Below, piece after piece: positions 32,999 to 42,011 of a stretch of 64,000 nt of DNA. This DNA is from Saccharopolyspora sp. NFXS83 (GTDB taxonomy: Bacteria > Actinomycetota > Actinomycetes > Mycobacteriales > Pseudonocardiaceae). Positions within the stretch are counted from its first letter, which is position 1; every line of letters begins with the position of its first letter. Below the pieces are notes generated by a model, which was given only the letters and a program-made list of their open reading frames with translations, was not told the origin of the DNA and searched no databases. The DNA is taken from positions 122,883 to 186,882 of the forward strand of contig NZ_JAPFGB010000010.1 of assembly GCF_026241095.1 (NCBI RefSeq), written 5' to 3'. A program made the translations under genes and the position numbers.

Positions 32999-33326
32999 GG
33001 GGGTTCACCGTCCTGGTCATCGATGCGGGGGTGCCGCCGATCTCGAGCGGCCCGCACCAGCGTAGAGGCAGCCCGTGATCGCACCGGAGCCCGGCGGAAC
33101 CGGAACGGCCCGGAGGGCGGTCCGCAATCGAAGATCATCCGTCTTCTGGACGGCTCGTTTCCCGCATCGGGTGGTCCTTCGTGGTTGACCCGGGTAGTTG
33201 CTGACGCAGCGTTATTCGCGCTCGGTAAATACCACCATTACGGGTGGTAGTGATGCTCTTGAATTCAGACCTCTCCGCAGAGGAGAGTCCAGTGGACTGC
33301 TCCGTTTGGTGGGGAGGAGGGGCCGA
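32999..33326. other. Divergent intergenic region with an inverted repeat
   Basis: This 328-bp gap separates the divergent GT87 and GGDEF genes and holds no gene I can support. An AT-richer segment at 33185-33260 contains a TTGACC (33185) and the inverted repeat TACCACC (33230-33236) / GGTGGTA (33243-33249), a plausible regulator site ahead of the GGDEF gene. Confidence 0.5.
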
Positions 33327-34175
33327 ATGAGTGTCCTCGACGTGACCGCACCGTCCCAGCTGCCGCCGATCTGGGACGAGCTGATCACCGGGCTTACCGT
33401 GGGCGTGCTGCTCACGGACGAGCGCGGCCAGGTGCTCGCCACCAACGACGTCGCCGCGGACCTCATGCAATTGACGAAGTCCGATCTGCTCACCGGCGCG
33501 CGTCCCAGCGGCTGGAAGGTGCGCGACGACACCGGTGCGGCGATGCCGGACTGGTCCGAGCTGGCCGGGCAAGTGCTGCGCGCGGGCTCACCGCTGTCCA
33601 CCCCGATGGTCGTCGAGCGCGGTGGGCACCCGACCCGGCTCTGGGCCGACTACCACGCCGTGCGCGCGCAGGGGAAGCGCCGCGTCCTGATCCTGCTGCA
33701 GGCCGTGCAGACCGACGTCGGCCACAGCCGCGGCCTGCTCGACCCGCTCACCGGGCTGCCCGGCCGCGCGCTGCTGCTGGACCGCCTGGAGCAGTCCCTG
33801 GTGCGGGCTCGCACTCGCGGCATGCTCACCACGCTGGTCCTGCTCGACGTGCACCGGCTCGCGGTGTTCAACACCGAGCACGGGTTCGCCCGCGGCGACG
33901 AACTGCTCGGCACCCTCGCGGGACGGCTCCGCCAAGGCATGTCCGACGAGCACACCGTCGCCCGCTACGGCGGCGACGAGTTCGCGCTCGTGGCCGACCA
34001 CCCGCACGGCAACGGCGAAGCCATCGCCCAGCAGGCCCGCCGGATGGCGAGCTGGCCGATGCGCATCGGCTCCACCCGGATCCGCCCCAACCTCCGCGTC
34101 TCCTGGGTGACCACCAACGGCAACGCCACGGCCCACGCGGTCCTCTCCAGAGCAGAACAACAACTCCAGCACTGA
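33327..34175 (+). CDS. PAS-like plus GGDEF protein, partly degenerate
   Basis: A 282-aa cytoplasmic protein. Residues about 12-110 look like a PAS sensor (ITGLTVGVLLTDERGQVLAT, then NDVAADLMQLTKSDLL). Residues about 125-282 are a GGDEF domain with DPLTGLPGRALLLDRL and an intact RYGGDEFALV. However, the usual DxDxFKxxND segment is LLDVHRLAVFNTEHG, so the second acidic and the Lys and Asp positions are lost, and there is no RxxD inhibitory site (SDEH instead). It may have low or no cyclase activity and act as a c-di-GMP or GTP sensor. ATG at 33327 with GGAGGAG upstream. It does not share an operon with the other GGDEF gene. Confidence 0.85.
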   Translation: MSVLDVTAPSQLPPIWDELITGLTVGVLLTDERGQVLATNDVAADLMQLTKSDLLTGARPSGWKVRDDTGAAMPDWSELAGQVLRAGSPLSTPMVVERGGHPTRLWADYHAVRAQGKRRVLILLQAVQTDVGHSRGLLDPLTGLPGRALLLDRLEQSLVRARTRGMLTTLVLLDVHRLAVFNTEHGFARGDELLGTLAGRLRQGMSDEHTVARYGGDEFALVADHPHGNGEAIAQQARRMASWPMRIGSTRIRPNLRVSWVTTNGNATAHAVLSRAEQQLQH

Positions 34176-34181
34176 CCCCGG

Positions 34182-34357
34182 GCAAGCGAAGCGAAGCCTG
34201 CCTTGCGGCCGAAGGCCGTGCCTGTATGCGCGTCAGCGCATAGCCCACGTCGAAAAGCCCTCGCCGGCGGGTTCTCAGTGAGCCTCTCGCGAGGACAGCT
34301 TTTCCCTCGTGGCGGCGCCACTTGGGAAAAAGACCCCGCAGCGAGAGGCTCACTGAG
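34182..34357. repeat. Stack of four hairpins in the GGDEF-ino1 intergenic region
   Basis: Four stem-loops are packed into 176 bp: GCAAG/CTTGC (34182-34206), CGGCC-gaa-GGCCG (34206-34218), TATGCGC-gtca-GCGCATA (34225-34242), and a long nested one. The last has a perfect 17-bp outer stem CTCAGTGAGCCTCTCGC (34274-34290) / GCGAGAGGCTCACTGAG (34341-34357), an inner CTTTTCCC/GGGAAAAAG, and a core GTGGC/GCCAC. It may end transcription for both convergent genes, but the complexity suggests a dispersed palindromic repeat element. Confidence 0.7.
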
Positions 34358-34398
34358 GTTCCGCTACCCGGACACCCGGGCAGAACGACCGCTGGAAC

Positions 34399-35487
34399 TC
34401 ACTCCCCGCGAATAAAAGACTCCACCGCTTCGTAGGCTTCGGAGTCGGAGTACTGCTCGGGCGGCGACTTCATGAAGTACGACGAAGCGGACAGGATGGG
34501 GCCACCGATCCCCCGGTCCTTCGCGATCTTCGCCGCCCGCAGCGCGTCGATGATGATCCCCGCCGAGTTCGGCGAGTCCCACACCTCCAGCTTGTACTCC
34601 AGGTTCAGCGGCACGTCGCCGAACGCGCGCCCCTCCAGCCGGATGTAGGCCCACTTGCGGTCGTCGAGCCACGGCACGTAGTCCGACGGCCCGATGTGCA
34701 CGTTGCGCTTGTCGAGGTCGCGCTGGACCTGCGAGGTGACCGACTGGGTCTTGGACTTCTTCTTCGACTCCAGCCGCTCCAGTTCCTTCATGTTCAGGAA
34801 GTCCATGTTGCCGCCGACGTTGAGCTGCATCGTGCGGTCCACGTGCACGCCGCGGTCTTCGAACAGCTTCGCGAGCACCCGGTGCGTGATGGTGGCGCCG
34901 ACCTGGGACTTGATGTCGTCGCCGACGATCGGCACGCCGGCCTCGGTGAACTTCGCGGCCCATTCCGGGTCGGAGGCGATGAACACGGGCAGCGCGTTGA
35001 CGAACGCGACTCCGGCGTCGAGCGCGGCCTGCGCGTAGAACTTGCCCGCGTCGTCGGAACCCACCGGCAGGTACGACACCAGCACGTCGACCTCGGCGTC
35101 GCGCAGCGCCTGCGCCACGTCGACCGGCGACTCGTCGGACTCGGTGATCGTCTCGCGGTAGAACCGGCCGAGCCCGTCGTGGGTGTGGCCGCGCTGCACG
35201 GGCACGCCCAGCGGCGGCACGTCGGCGATCTTGATGGTGTTGTTCTCGCTGGCGACGATGGCTTCGGAGAGGTCCCTGCCGACCTTCTTCGCGTCCACGT
35301 CGAACGCGGCCACGAACTGGACGTCGCGCACGTGGTACTTGCCGAACTGGACGTGCATGAGGCCGGGCACGCGGGCGTCCGGGTCGGCGTCGGCGTAGTA
35401 CTGGACGCCCTGCACCAGGGATGCGGCGCAGTTGCCCACGCCGGCGATCGCCACTCGAACCGCGCCCTCGCGACGGTCTGTGCTCAT
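34399..35487 (-). CDS. ino1: Inositol-3-phosphate synthase
   Basis: A 362-aa NAD-dependent enzyme that converts glucose 6-phosphate to 1L-myo-inositol 1-phosphate, the entry to phosphatidylinositol and mycothiol. It has the actinobacterial form: [20 protein letters not shown] (Rossmann nucleotide binding), [20 protein letters not shown], the [14 protein letters not shown] motif, [19 protein letters not shown], and the C-terminal [12 protein letters not shown] and [10 protein letters not shown] with [20 protein letters not shown]. Start at ATG 35487 with GGAGGACC upstream. In mycobacteria a PadR-type gene and one more gene sit between ino1 and the DUF5318 gene; here both are absent. The GT87 genes nearby use the inositol lipids that depend on this product. 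Confidence 0.96.
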   Translation of the reverse strand: MSTDRREGAVRVAIAGVGNCAASLVQGVQYYADADPDARVPGLMHVQFGKYHVRDVQFVAAFDVDAKKVGRDLSEAIVASENNTIKIADVPPLGVPVQRGHTHDGLGRFYRETITESDESPVDVAQALRDAEVDVLVSYLPVGSDDAGKFYAQAALDAGVAFVNALPVFIASDPEWAAKFTEAGVPIVGDDIKSQVGATITHRVLAKLFEDRGVHVDRTMQLNVGGNMDFLNMKELERLESKKKSKTQSVTSQVQRDLDKRNVHIGPSDYVPWLDDRKWAYIRLEGRAFGDVPLNLEYKLEVWDSPNSAGIIIDALRAAKIAKDRGIGGPILSASSYFMKSPPEQYSDSEAYEAVESFIRGE

Positions 35488-36214
35488 GGCAGGGTCCTCC
35501 TTGTTGATCATGTGTTGTCCTTCTTCTCGCTCATCCGCGCCTGGGGGCCGCCGAGGTGCGCGCGGGTCGTGAGGGGAGAGCGACGACGTCGACGTTCTCC
35601 CCTCGGCAAGCCGTTGACCGGTGTCGCGTGGTCACCGCGGGCTCCCGCCGCCCTTCGGTGACCGGCGCGCGCACCGGTCTCCCCTGCGACAACCGCCGGT
35701 CGTCGCGCGCTGTTCCCGGAAATCGGGGGCTGTTCGTCGGGATCGGCCGGAATCGTCCGATCCGTCCCGTGCCGTCGGTCACGTTCGCCGGGCGGTGCGC
35801 GGAGCGGCGGGCTCCGCGCGGCGCGGGACCGGTCCGATTGGTCCCGAAACCTGCGCCGCTGCCGAGTTTCAAGATCAACCCGGCGTGCGGGTGCGGAGCC
35901 GATGTCCGGTAGAACATCCTGCAGCGCGACACCCGGCGGTCGCGGTCGCCCGGAGGGCGTCGTCGCAGTTCGGGCCCGGTCGGCCGGGCGTGCTGCGGGA
36001 TCTCGGGCATGGCGAGTTCGCGCACCCGCACCTCCCGCGCTCGAGCCGTCCCAGCCGTACTTGCCCGAGAAAGGAGTATATCTTCGGCCCTCCCCTGGTA
36101 ATCCCAGGTCGAGACCAACCTCGCTGCTGACGACATCCCAGGTCACGCGATGGAAGCAGGCCCTGCCCCTAACGGCGCATGGAGCACCGGCATCGGACAC
36201 GTACCCTGTTCCTC
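35488..36214. other. Gene-free 0.7-kb divergent region upstream of ino1
   Basis: Both strands are open in several frames, but none gives a recognisable or compositionally convincing protein: the translations are Arg/Pro/Thr-rich, as expected of GC-rich spacers. A PadR-type regulator would be expected here by synteny, but no PadR winged-helix sequence is found. Near 36068-36085 is an AGGAGTATATCTT stretch, one of the few AT-rich patches and a candidate operator or promoter; CCCAGG repeats flank it. I see no RNA gene. Confidence 0.6.
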
Positions 36215-36619
36215 GTGCGGACCCAACGGCAAGTGGTGGATTACGCGTTGCAGCGCAGGTCGCTGCTAGCGCAGGTCCACGCTGGTCGAGTCGGGGTGAC
36301 AGAGGTCTGCGATGCCAATCCGTACCTGCTGCGGGCGGCGAAGTACCACGGTCAGCCCAGCGAGGTCCCCTGCCCGGTCTGCCGCAAGGAACCCCTCACG
36401 CTGGTCTCGTGGATCTTCGGCGACGAGCTCAAGCACGCGTCGGGCTCCGCCCGCGGTCCTGACGAGCTGGAACGGCTGGCAGGCCTGTTCACGGAGTTCA
36501 CCGTGCATGTCGTCGAAGTTTGCCGCACATGCAGTTGGAACCACCTGGTGCAGTCATACGTCCTCGGAAACGGCGACTTGAACAATCGCCGCCCCCGGCG
36601 CAAGACTGCGGCCGAGTGA
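36215..36619 (+). CDS. DUF5318 family protein with two CxxC motifs
   Basis: A protein of about 134 aa equivalent to mycobacterial Rv0049. It has VDYALQRRSLLAQVHAGRVG, then VCDANPYLLRAAKYHGQPSE, and two CxxC pairs, CPVC at about residue 62 and CRTC at about 108, which probably bind one zinc ion. Function unknown; it is conserved upstream of ponA1 in actinobacteria, so an envelope- or division-linked role is inferred. The frame is open to ATG 36179, but GTG 36215 begins the conserved part. It precedes ponA by 102 bp in the same direction, so co-transcription is likely. Confidence 0.85.
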   Translation: MRTQRQVVDYALQRRSLLAQVHAGRVGVTEVCDANPYLLRAAKYHGQPSEVPCPVCRKEPLTLVSWIFGDELKHASGSARGPDELERLAGLFTEFTVHVVEVCRTCSWNHLVQSYVLGNGDLNNRRPRRKTAAE

Positions 36620-36721
36620 ACCGGCCGTGACCGCAAGAAGCACCGCCCCGCAGGATGCGGGGTTACCCCGACGTGAATGCATCACCTGGCGTCGTACGAC
36701 GCCTGTCCTGGAGGCCAACTC

Positions 36722-39700
36722 GTGAACGACGAGCGTGACGACCCAGCTCGTGGCCGCCACTCCCGGCAGCCCGAAGGTCGCAACCCCGGTTCCCCCGACG
36801 ACCGGGCCACGCCCCCCACGTCCCGGCAGCAGGCTCCGCGCTCGCAGGGGCCGCCGCCTTCGGGCGGCACGCCGCCGGGCGCTCGGCCGCCCGGACCGCA
36901 GAACCCGAACCCCGCACCGCCAGGCGGCCAGCAGCCCGGCGGCCAGCGACCCGGTGGGCAGCAGCAGCGCCCGCAGGGTCCGCCGCCCGGTGCGCCGCAG
37001 AACCCGCCGCCGCAGAACCAGCCAGGGCGCGGCGCCGGGCAGCGGCCCGCGGGTCCGCCACCCGGCCAAGGTCAGGGCGGCGCCCAGCAGCGGCCGGGCG
37101 AGGGCACGCGTCAGCAGCCTCCGCCCGGACGGCCGCGCCAGGGCGGCGAGCAGCCGCAGTGGCCCGGCGAGAGCGCGCCGCCGCGCGGACCCGGCAAGGA
37201 CGCCGAGGCTCCGAGCGAGCAGACCGGCGCCTGGACCCCGTCGTTCGACGACGAGGACGACGCGCCCACCGGCAAGCGCGCCGCCGCGGACTCCGGTGAG
37301 AGCGGTCGCAAGCTCGACCTGCCCACCTCGTTCACGAAGCAGCCGCCGCCCGCACCCGACCAGCGCACGCAGCGCCAGGCCGGTGCCGGGCAGCAGGGAC
37401 AGCCCGGTTCCGCCCAGCAGTCGGGTGCTGCTCAGCAGCCCGCGTCGCCGGATCAGCAGAGCACCCAGCAGTTCGAGCCGCCGCGCCCCGGCCAGCAGTC
37501 GACCCGGCAGGTGCCTCCGCCGCCGCCCGGCCAGCAGAGCACTCGGCAGGTCCCGCAGCCGCCCGGCAGGCCCTCGCAGGCCGCGGTGCCTCCCGGCGAG
37601 CGGCCCACGGAGAACATCCCGCAGACCCCCGGCGACGGCAAGGACCAGGGCCGCGGCCGTGGTCGCGGAGCCGCCGCGGCCGGTGGCGTCGTCGGCGGGG
37701 TGGCCGGTGCCGCAGCGCTCGGCGGAGCCGCCGCTGCCGCCGGTGGCGGTGCCGCGGGTGGAGCCGCGGGTGCCGCAGGCGGTGCCGCGGGTGCTGCGGG
37801 AGCCGGTGCCGCGGGCATGGGCGCGGGCAGCGGTGCCTCCGGCGGAGACACCCCGCGCGAACCGCAGCTGCTGACCCACGAGGCCACGCAGAGCTCCTAT
37901 GACTACTACTCGTCCGACCCGTACTCCGAGAGTGGCCGGTACGACGACTACGACGACGGCTACGACGACGGCCGGTACGACGACGGCCGGTACGGGGACG
38001 GCGGGCATGGTGATGACGGGTACGGCCCCGACGACGAGCTGCTCGACCCGGACGACGAGTTGAGCGCCCGCAAGGCCAAGCGCAAGGTGATCTGGCGTCG
38101 CGTCCGCCGCAGCTGCTACGTCGCCGCCGCGGCGATGCTGCTGCTCGGCATCGGCACCTTCGCCTACGGCTACGCCATGTGGCCGGTGCCGAACCCGGAG
38201 GAGATCGCCAGCAAGACCGAGCAGACGATCACGATCAACTACGCGAACGGCCAGGAGCTCACCCGGGTGGAGCCCGAGGGCGGTTCGATGACGATGATCC
38301 GGGACCTCGACGCCGAGGTCTCGAAGCCGATGCGCGACGCGACCGTCGCGGCCGAGGACGCGACCTTCTACACCAACCCCGGCTTCTCCATCCGAGGCAT
38401 CCTGGTCGCGGTCTACAACCAGATCGCCGGTGGCGCCGGTGGTGGTTCCACGCTGACCCAGCAGTACGTGAAGCTGGCGCTCGACGCGGACGAGTACTCG
38501 ATCACTCGTAAGGTCAAGGAAGTCGTCGTCGCCTACAAGGTGACCAACCAGCAGTCGAAGGACGACATCCTCAAGGCGTACATGAACACCGCCTACTACG
38601 GTCGCGGCGCCAACGGCATCCACGCCGCGGCGGAGGCGTACTTCGGCAAGCTGCCGAAGGACCTGAACCCGAGCGAGGCCGCGGTGCTCGCCGGCATGGT
38701 GCAGCGCCCCACCGACAACGACCCGAGGGTCGACCCGGAGCAAGGCCAGTGGCGCTGGACCTACGTCGCCGACCAGATGTTGAAGAACAAGTTCGTCACC
38801 CAGGACGTCCGCGCCGGCATGGCTCTGCCCGAGACCCGCGAGCGCGACGCGTGGAAGAGCAAGCCCGACGGCAACGCCTCCCAGCTGCACATCCGCAAGC
38901 AGGTCCTCGCCGAGCTGGAGCGGGAGGGCTACGACGAGCAGGCGCTGACCCTCGGCGGCTACACGATCACCACGACCATCGATCCGGCCGCGCAGAAGAG
39001 CGCCGAGGACGCGGTCAACAAGGTGCTCAACGGTCAGCCGACGAACCTGCGCACCTCGCTGGTCGCGGTCGATCCGAAGACCGGCGGTGTCCGCGCCTAC
39101 TACGGCGGCGGCAATGAGGTGTACTTCGACTACGCCGACTCGCCGCAGCCGCCGGGTTCGTCGTTCAAGCCGTTCGTGGTGATGGCCGGCCTGGAGAAGG
39201 ACTACGGCATCGGCGAGTACTACGACGGCAGCGACCACCAGGAGATCCTGGGCACCACGTTCGGCAACGCGCCCGGTTCGGTGTGCGACAACCCGAAGTA
39301 CTGCGGTGTCCGCGAGGCCATGAACAAGTCGGTGAACACCGTCTTCGTGCGCATGGCGGAGAAGTTCGGGACCCCGTCGGTGCGCGACGCCGCGATCCAG
39401 GCCGGCATCCCGGCCGAGTACAACGGCGAACCGACCCTGCAGAACGAGAGCGGCGGCGTCGACGCCGGTATCGCGCTCGGCGCCTACCCGGTGCGGACCA
39501 TCGACATGGCCGCCGCTTACGGCACGTTCGCGAACGAGGGCAAGCAGGTGCACCCGCAGTTCGTGCAGAAGATCCAGAACGCGGTCAAGACCGAGGAGTT
39601 CGCGCCGGAACCTTCGAAGCCCGCGTTCGCCGACAGCGCCTCCGAGAGCAAGAACCTCGCGGCGAACGTCATCGAGTCGATGCTCGGGGTGGCCGAGCAC

Positions 39701-40261
39701 TCCAAGCTGCCGTTGGACAAGGACCGGCCGGTCGCGTCGAAGACCGGTACGCACCAGTACTTCGACACGGAGAAGAACCAGAACGCGTGGATGATCGGCA
39801 CCACGCCGCAGCTGTCCGCGGCGGTCGGCATGCTCGCCGACGTGGACGGCAAGCCGGTGCCGGTCGAGGAAGCCAGCGGCAAGATCATCTACGGCAGTGG
39901 CCTGCCCGGTGACATCTGGCAGGAATTCATGAACAGCTACCACCAGAACCTTCCGGTGGAGAAGTTCCCGAAGCCGGATCCGATCGGCCAGTTCGAGCAG
40001 AAGCTGCCGCCGACGCCGACCACGACGAGCGCGCCGCCGCCCCCGCCGCCGACCTCGGCGCCGTCGGAGCCGCCCTCGTTGCCGCCGACCAGCAGCGAGA
40101 GCGAGACCTCGGAAAGCGAGTCGGAAGGGTCCGACCCGTCCGGCGACTGCGGTTGGCTCGGTTGCCCGCCCGGCAGCGGCAACGACGAGGACGGTCCCGG
40201 CAACGACGGTCCGGGCGGCGCGAACGGCGTCGGCCCGACCCGCGGACGCGACGGAGAATGA
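36722..40261 (+). CDS. ponA: Bifunctional class A penicillin-binding protein
   Basis: A 1179-aa membrane enzyme that polymerises and cross-links peptidoglycan. Residues 1-370 are a Pro/Gln/Gly-rich cytoplasmic extension with repeats such as PGQQSTRQV, followed by an Ala/Gly stretch and an acidic Asp/Tyr patch, far longer than in Mycobacterium PonA1. One membrane helix lies at about 466-487 (VAAAAMLLLGIGTFAYGYAM). The GT51 transglycosylase domain has E545 in VAAEDATFY and GGGSTLTQQYVK. The transpeptidase has SSFK (S813), SVN (S870) and KTGT (K1007). A Ser/Pro tail ends it. GTG 36722 has GGAGG 8 nt upstream. The order DUF5318-ponA-GT87-rpsF matches Rv0049-Rv0053. Confidence 0.96.
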   Translation: MNDERDDPARGRHSRQPEGRNPGSPDDRATPPTSRQQAPRSQGPPPSGGTPPGARPPGPQNPNPAPPGGQQPGGQRPGGQQQRPQGPPPGAPQNPPPQNQPGRGAGQRPAGPPPGQGQGGAQQRPGEGTRQQPPPGRPRQGGEQPQWPGESAPPRGPGKDAEAPSEQTGAWTPSFDDEDDAPTGKRAAADSGESGRKLDLPTSFTKQPPPAPDQRTQRQAGAGQQGQPGSAQQSGAAQQPASPDQQSTQQFEPPRPGQQSTRQVPPPPPGQQSTRQVPQPPGRPSQAAVPPGERPTENIPQTPGDGKDQGRGRGRGAAAAGGVVGGVAGAAALGGAAAAAGGGAAGGAAGAAGGAAGAAGAGAAGMGAGSGASGGDTPREPQLLTHEATQSSYDYYSSDPYSESGRYDDYDDGYDDGRYDDGRYGDGGHGDDGYGPDDELLDPDDELSARKAKRKVIWRRVRRSCYVAAAAMLLLGIGTFAYGYAMWPVPNPEEIASKTEQTITINYANGQELTRVEPEGGSMTMIRDLDAEVSKPMRDATVAAEDATFYTNPGFSIRGILVAVYNQIAGGAGGGSTLTQQYVKLALDADEYSITRKVKEVVVAYKVTNQQSKDDILKAYMNTAYYGRGANGIHAAAEAYFGKLPKDLNPSEAAVLAGMVQRPTDNDPRVDPEQGQWRWTYVADQMLKNKFVTQDVRAGMALPETRERDAWKSKPDGNASQLHIRKQVLAELEREGYDEQALTLGGYTITTTIDPAAQKSAEDAVNKVLNGQPTNLRTSLVAVDPKTGGVRAYYGGGNEVYFDYADSPQPPGSSFKPFVVMAGLEKDYGIGEYYDGSDHQEILGTTFGNAPGSVCDNPKYCGVREAMNKSVNTVFVRMAEKFGTPSVRDAAIQAGIPAEYNGEPTLQNESGGVDAGIALGAYPVRTIDMAAAYGTFANEGKQVHPQFVQKIQNAVKTEEFAPEPSKPAFADSASESKNLAANVIESMLGVAEHSKLPLDKDRPVASKTGTHQYFDTEKNQNAWMIGTTPQLSAAVGMLADVDGKPVPVEEASGKIIYGSGLPGDIWQEFMNSYHQNLPVEKFPKPDPIGQFEQKLPPTPTTTSAPPPPPPTSAPSEPPSLPPTSSESETSESESEGSDPSGDCGWLGCPPGSGNDEDGPGNDGPGGANGVGPTRGRDGE

Positions 40262-40266
40262 TCCCG

Positions 40267-40305
40267 GCCCGCACCGGGTGGCGCGCGAAGCCACCCGGTG
40301 CGGGC
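40267..40305 (+). terminator. ponA terminator
   Basis: A perfect 16-bp stem GCCCGCACCGGGTGGC / GCCACCCGGTGCGGGC with a 7-nt loop, 6 bp after the ponA stop. The next gene must start its own transcript within about 35 bp. Confidence 0.82.
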
Positions 40306-40340
40306 GTGGGCGAACCACTCGAACGTCGTAGCATCCGGGC

Positions 40341-42011
40341 GTGTCCACCAAGCCCGAGCACACCGTCACCGAGCCCGAGGAGCCCGACAAGGTGAGCGCG
40401 GCAGTGGACGGCGACTCGCTGGACGCGGCCGAGCGGGTCGCACCGACCTGGACCGAGCCCCTCGCTGCGGCGTTGTCCCGCCCCCTCGGAGGCGCGCTCG
40501 GACGGCACGCCCAAGTCGGCAGGCAGTGGTTCTGGACCCCGCTGCGCGTGCTGCTGCTGCTGGCGATGATCACCCTCGCCGCGGCGTGGCTGTTCAAGGC
40601 ACCGTGCCTGCAGACCTACGACACCTCGCAGGGCACCCAGCTGGACTGGCGGGCGAACCGCCAGTACACGGCGATGTGCTATTCCGACATCATCCCCCGC
40701 TTCGGCATGGGCGATCTGGCCCCGGACGGGGTGTTCCCGTACAAGACGCCGTGGACGCAGAGCCCCGGAACGGCGCCGCAACAGCAGCAGTACATGGAAT
40801 ACCCGGTGGTCACCGGCATCTTCCAGTGGCTCAACGCGAAGATCACCGATGGCTGGGCGACGCTGGCCGGGATGGGCCTGCTGCCCTCGGCGATGATCAC
40901 CGTCCTGTACTTCAACGTCACCGCCTTCTGGCTCACCGGAGCCTGGCTGGTCACCGTGTGGGCGGTCATGGGACTGGCCGGCCGCCGGGTGTGGGACGCG
41001 GCGCTGGTGGCGCTCAGTCCGCTCGTGTTCGTGCACGCCTTCACCAACTTCGACGCGCTCGCCGCCGCGTTCGCCGTCAGCGGCCTGCTGGCGTGGTCCC
41101 GACGACGACCCTGGCTGGCCGGGGTGCTGATCGGCCTCGGCGGCGCGGCGAAGCTGTACCCGCTGCTGTTCCTCGGCCCGCTGCTGATCCTCTGCCTGCG
41201 GTCCGGGCGGTTGCGCGCCGGCGGGCGCGCGGTCGCCGGCGCGGTCGCCGCGTGGCTCGTCGTGAACCTGCCGATCCTGCTGCTCTACCCCGTGGGCTGG
41301 GGCGAGTTCTACCGGCTCAACGCCTCGCGCGCCGCCGACCCCGACTCGCTCTACAACGCGCTGGCCTACTTCACCGGCTGGGCCGGGTTCGACGGGCCGC
41401 TCGCCGCCGGGCAGGCACCGGTGGTGCTCAACGCGGTGTCGCTCGCGCTGTTCGCGCTGGCTTGCGCCGTGATCGGCTGGCTGGCGCTGGCCGCGCCGGT
41501 GCGGCCCCGGCTGGCGCAGCTGTGCTTCCTGGTCGTGGCCGCGTTCCTGCTCACCAACAAGGTGTGGAGCCCGCAGTACTCGTTGTGGCTGGTGCCGCTG
41601 GCGGTGCTGGCCGTGGCGCGCTGGCGCTGGGTGCTGAGCTGGATGATCGTCGACGCCGCGGTGTGGGCGCCGCGGATGTACTACTACCTGGGCACCGGCA
41701 ACAAGGGCCTGCCCGAAGGCTGGTTCCTCGGCGCCGTGCTGATCCGCGACCTCGTGGTGATCGTGCTGTGCGCGCTCGTGGTGCACGAGATCCTGAACCC
41801 GGCCACCGACCGGGTGCGCCGCGCGCTGGAACCCGCGGGCTCGCGCGGCCGGGCGGCGGTGGACGACCCGTCGGGCGGCTTCCTCGACGCGGCGCCGGAC
41901 CGGGTCACGCTGCCGTGGCCGCGAGGCACGGCGCAGCGCCTCGGCGCCTGGGCGCGCACCGTCGGCGGACCGGCCCGCTCACGTGCTCAGCGCGCGGGAC
42001 GCGTCGGCTGA
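40341..42011 (+). CDS. GT87-family membrane glycosyltransferase (Rv0051-like)
   Basis: A 556-aa polytopic protein with about ten membrane segments from residue 70 (LRVLLLLAMITLAAAWLFKA). The large extracytoplasmic loop after the first segment has two Cys (CLQTYDTSQGTQ and AMCYSDIIPRFG) and YMEYPVVTGIFQWL. Later motifs are FTNFDALAAAFAVSGLLAWS, GGAAKLYPLLFLGPLLILCL and LTNKVWSPQYSLWLVPLAVL, all typical of GT87/DUF2029 proteins. The Rv0051 position next to ponA is conserved. It probably uses a polyprenyl-phosphate sugar donor on the outer membrane face. GTG at 40341. Its last 33 bp overlap the end of the convergent paralogue. Confidence 0.87.
   Translation: MSTKPEHTVTEPEEPDKVSAAVDGDSLDAAERVAPTWTEPLAAALSRPLGGALGRHAQVGRQWFWTPLRVLLLLAMITLAAAWLFKAPCLQTYDTSQGTQLDWRANRQYTAMCYSDIIPRFGMGDLAPDGVFPYKTPWTQSPGTAPQQQQYMEYPVVTGIFQWLNAKITDGWATLAGMGLLPSAMITVLYFNVTAFWLTGAWLVTVWAVMGLAGRRVWDAALVALSPLVFVHAFTNFDALAAAFAVSGLLAWSRRRPWLAGVLIGLGGAAKLYPLLFLGPLLILCLRSGRLRAGGRAVAGAVAAWLVVNLPILLLYPVGWGEFYRLNASRAADPDSLYNALAYFTGWAGFDGPLAAGQAPVVLNAVSLALFALACAVIGWLALAAPVRPRLAQLCFLVVAAFLLTNKVWSPQYSLWLVPLAVLAVARWRWVLSWMIVDAAVWAPRMYYYLGTGNKGLPEGWFLGAVLIRDLVVIVLCALVVHEILNPATDRVRRALEPAGSRGRAAVDDPSGGFLDAAPDRVTLPWPRGTAQRLGAWARTVGGPARSRAQRAGRVG

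Noticed and set aside
35508..36200. Minus-strand frames that could be the expected PadR gene
   Set aside because: No winged-helix or PadR motif; composition is that of random GC-rich sequence; no ribosome site at the starts.
36880..37620. A CRISPR or satellite repeat
   Set aside because: The repeated Pro/Gln codons are in frame in the ponA N-terminal extension; unit length and spacing vary.
36554..40597. A 1347-codon open frame on the minus strand opposite ponA
   Set aside because: It is the GC-skew shadow of ponA; the translation is Arg/Gly/Val-rich without domains, while the plus strand has every PBP motif.
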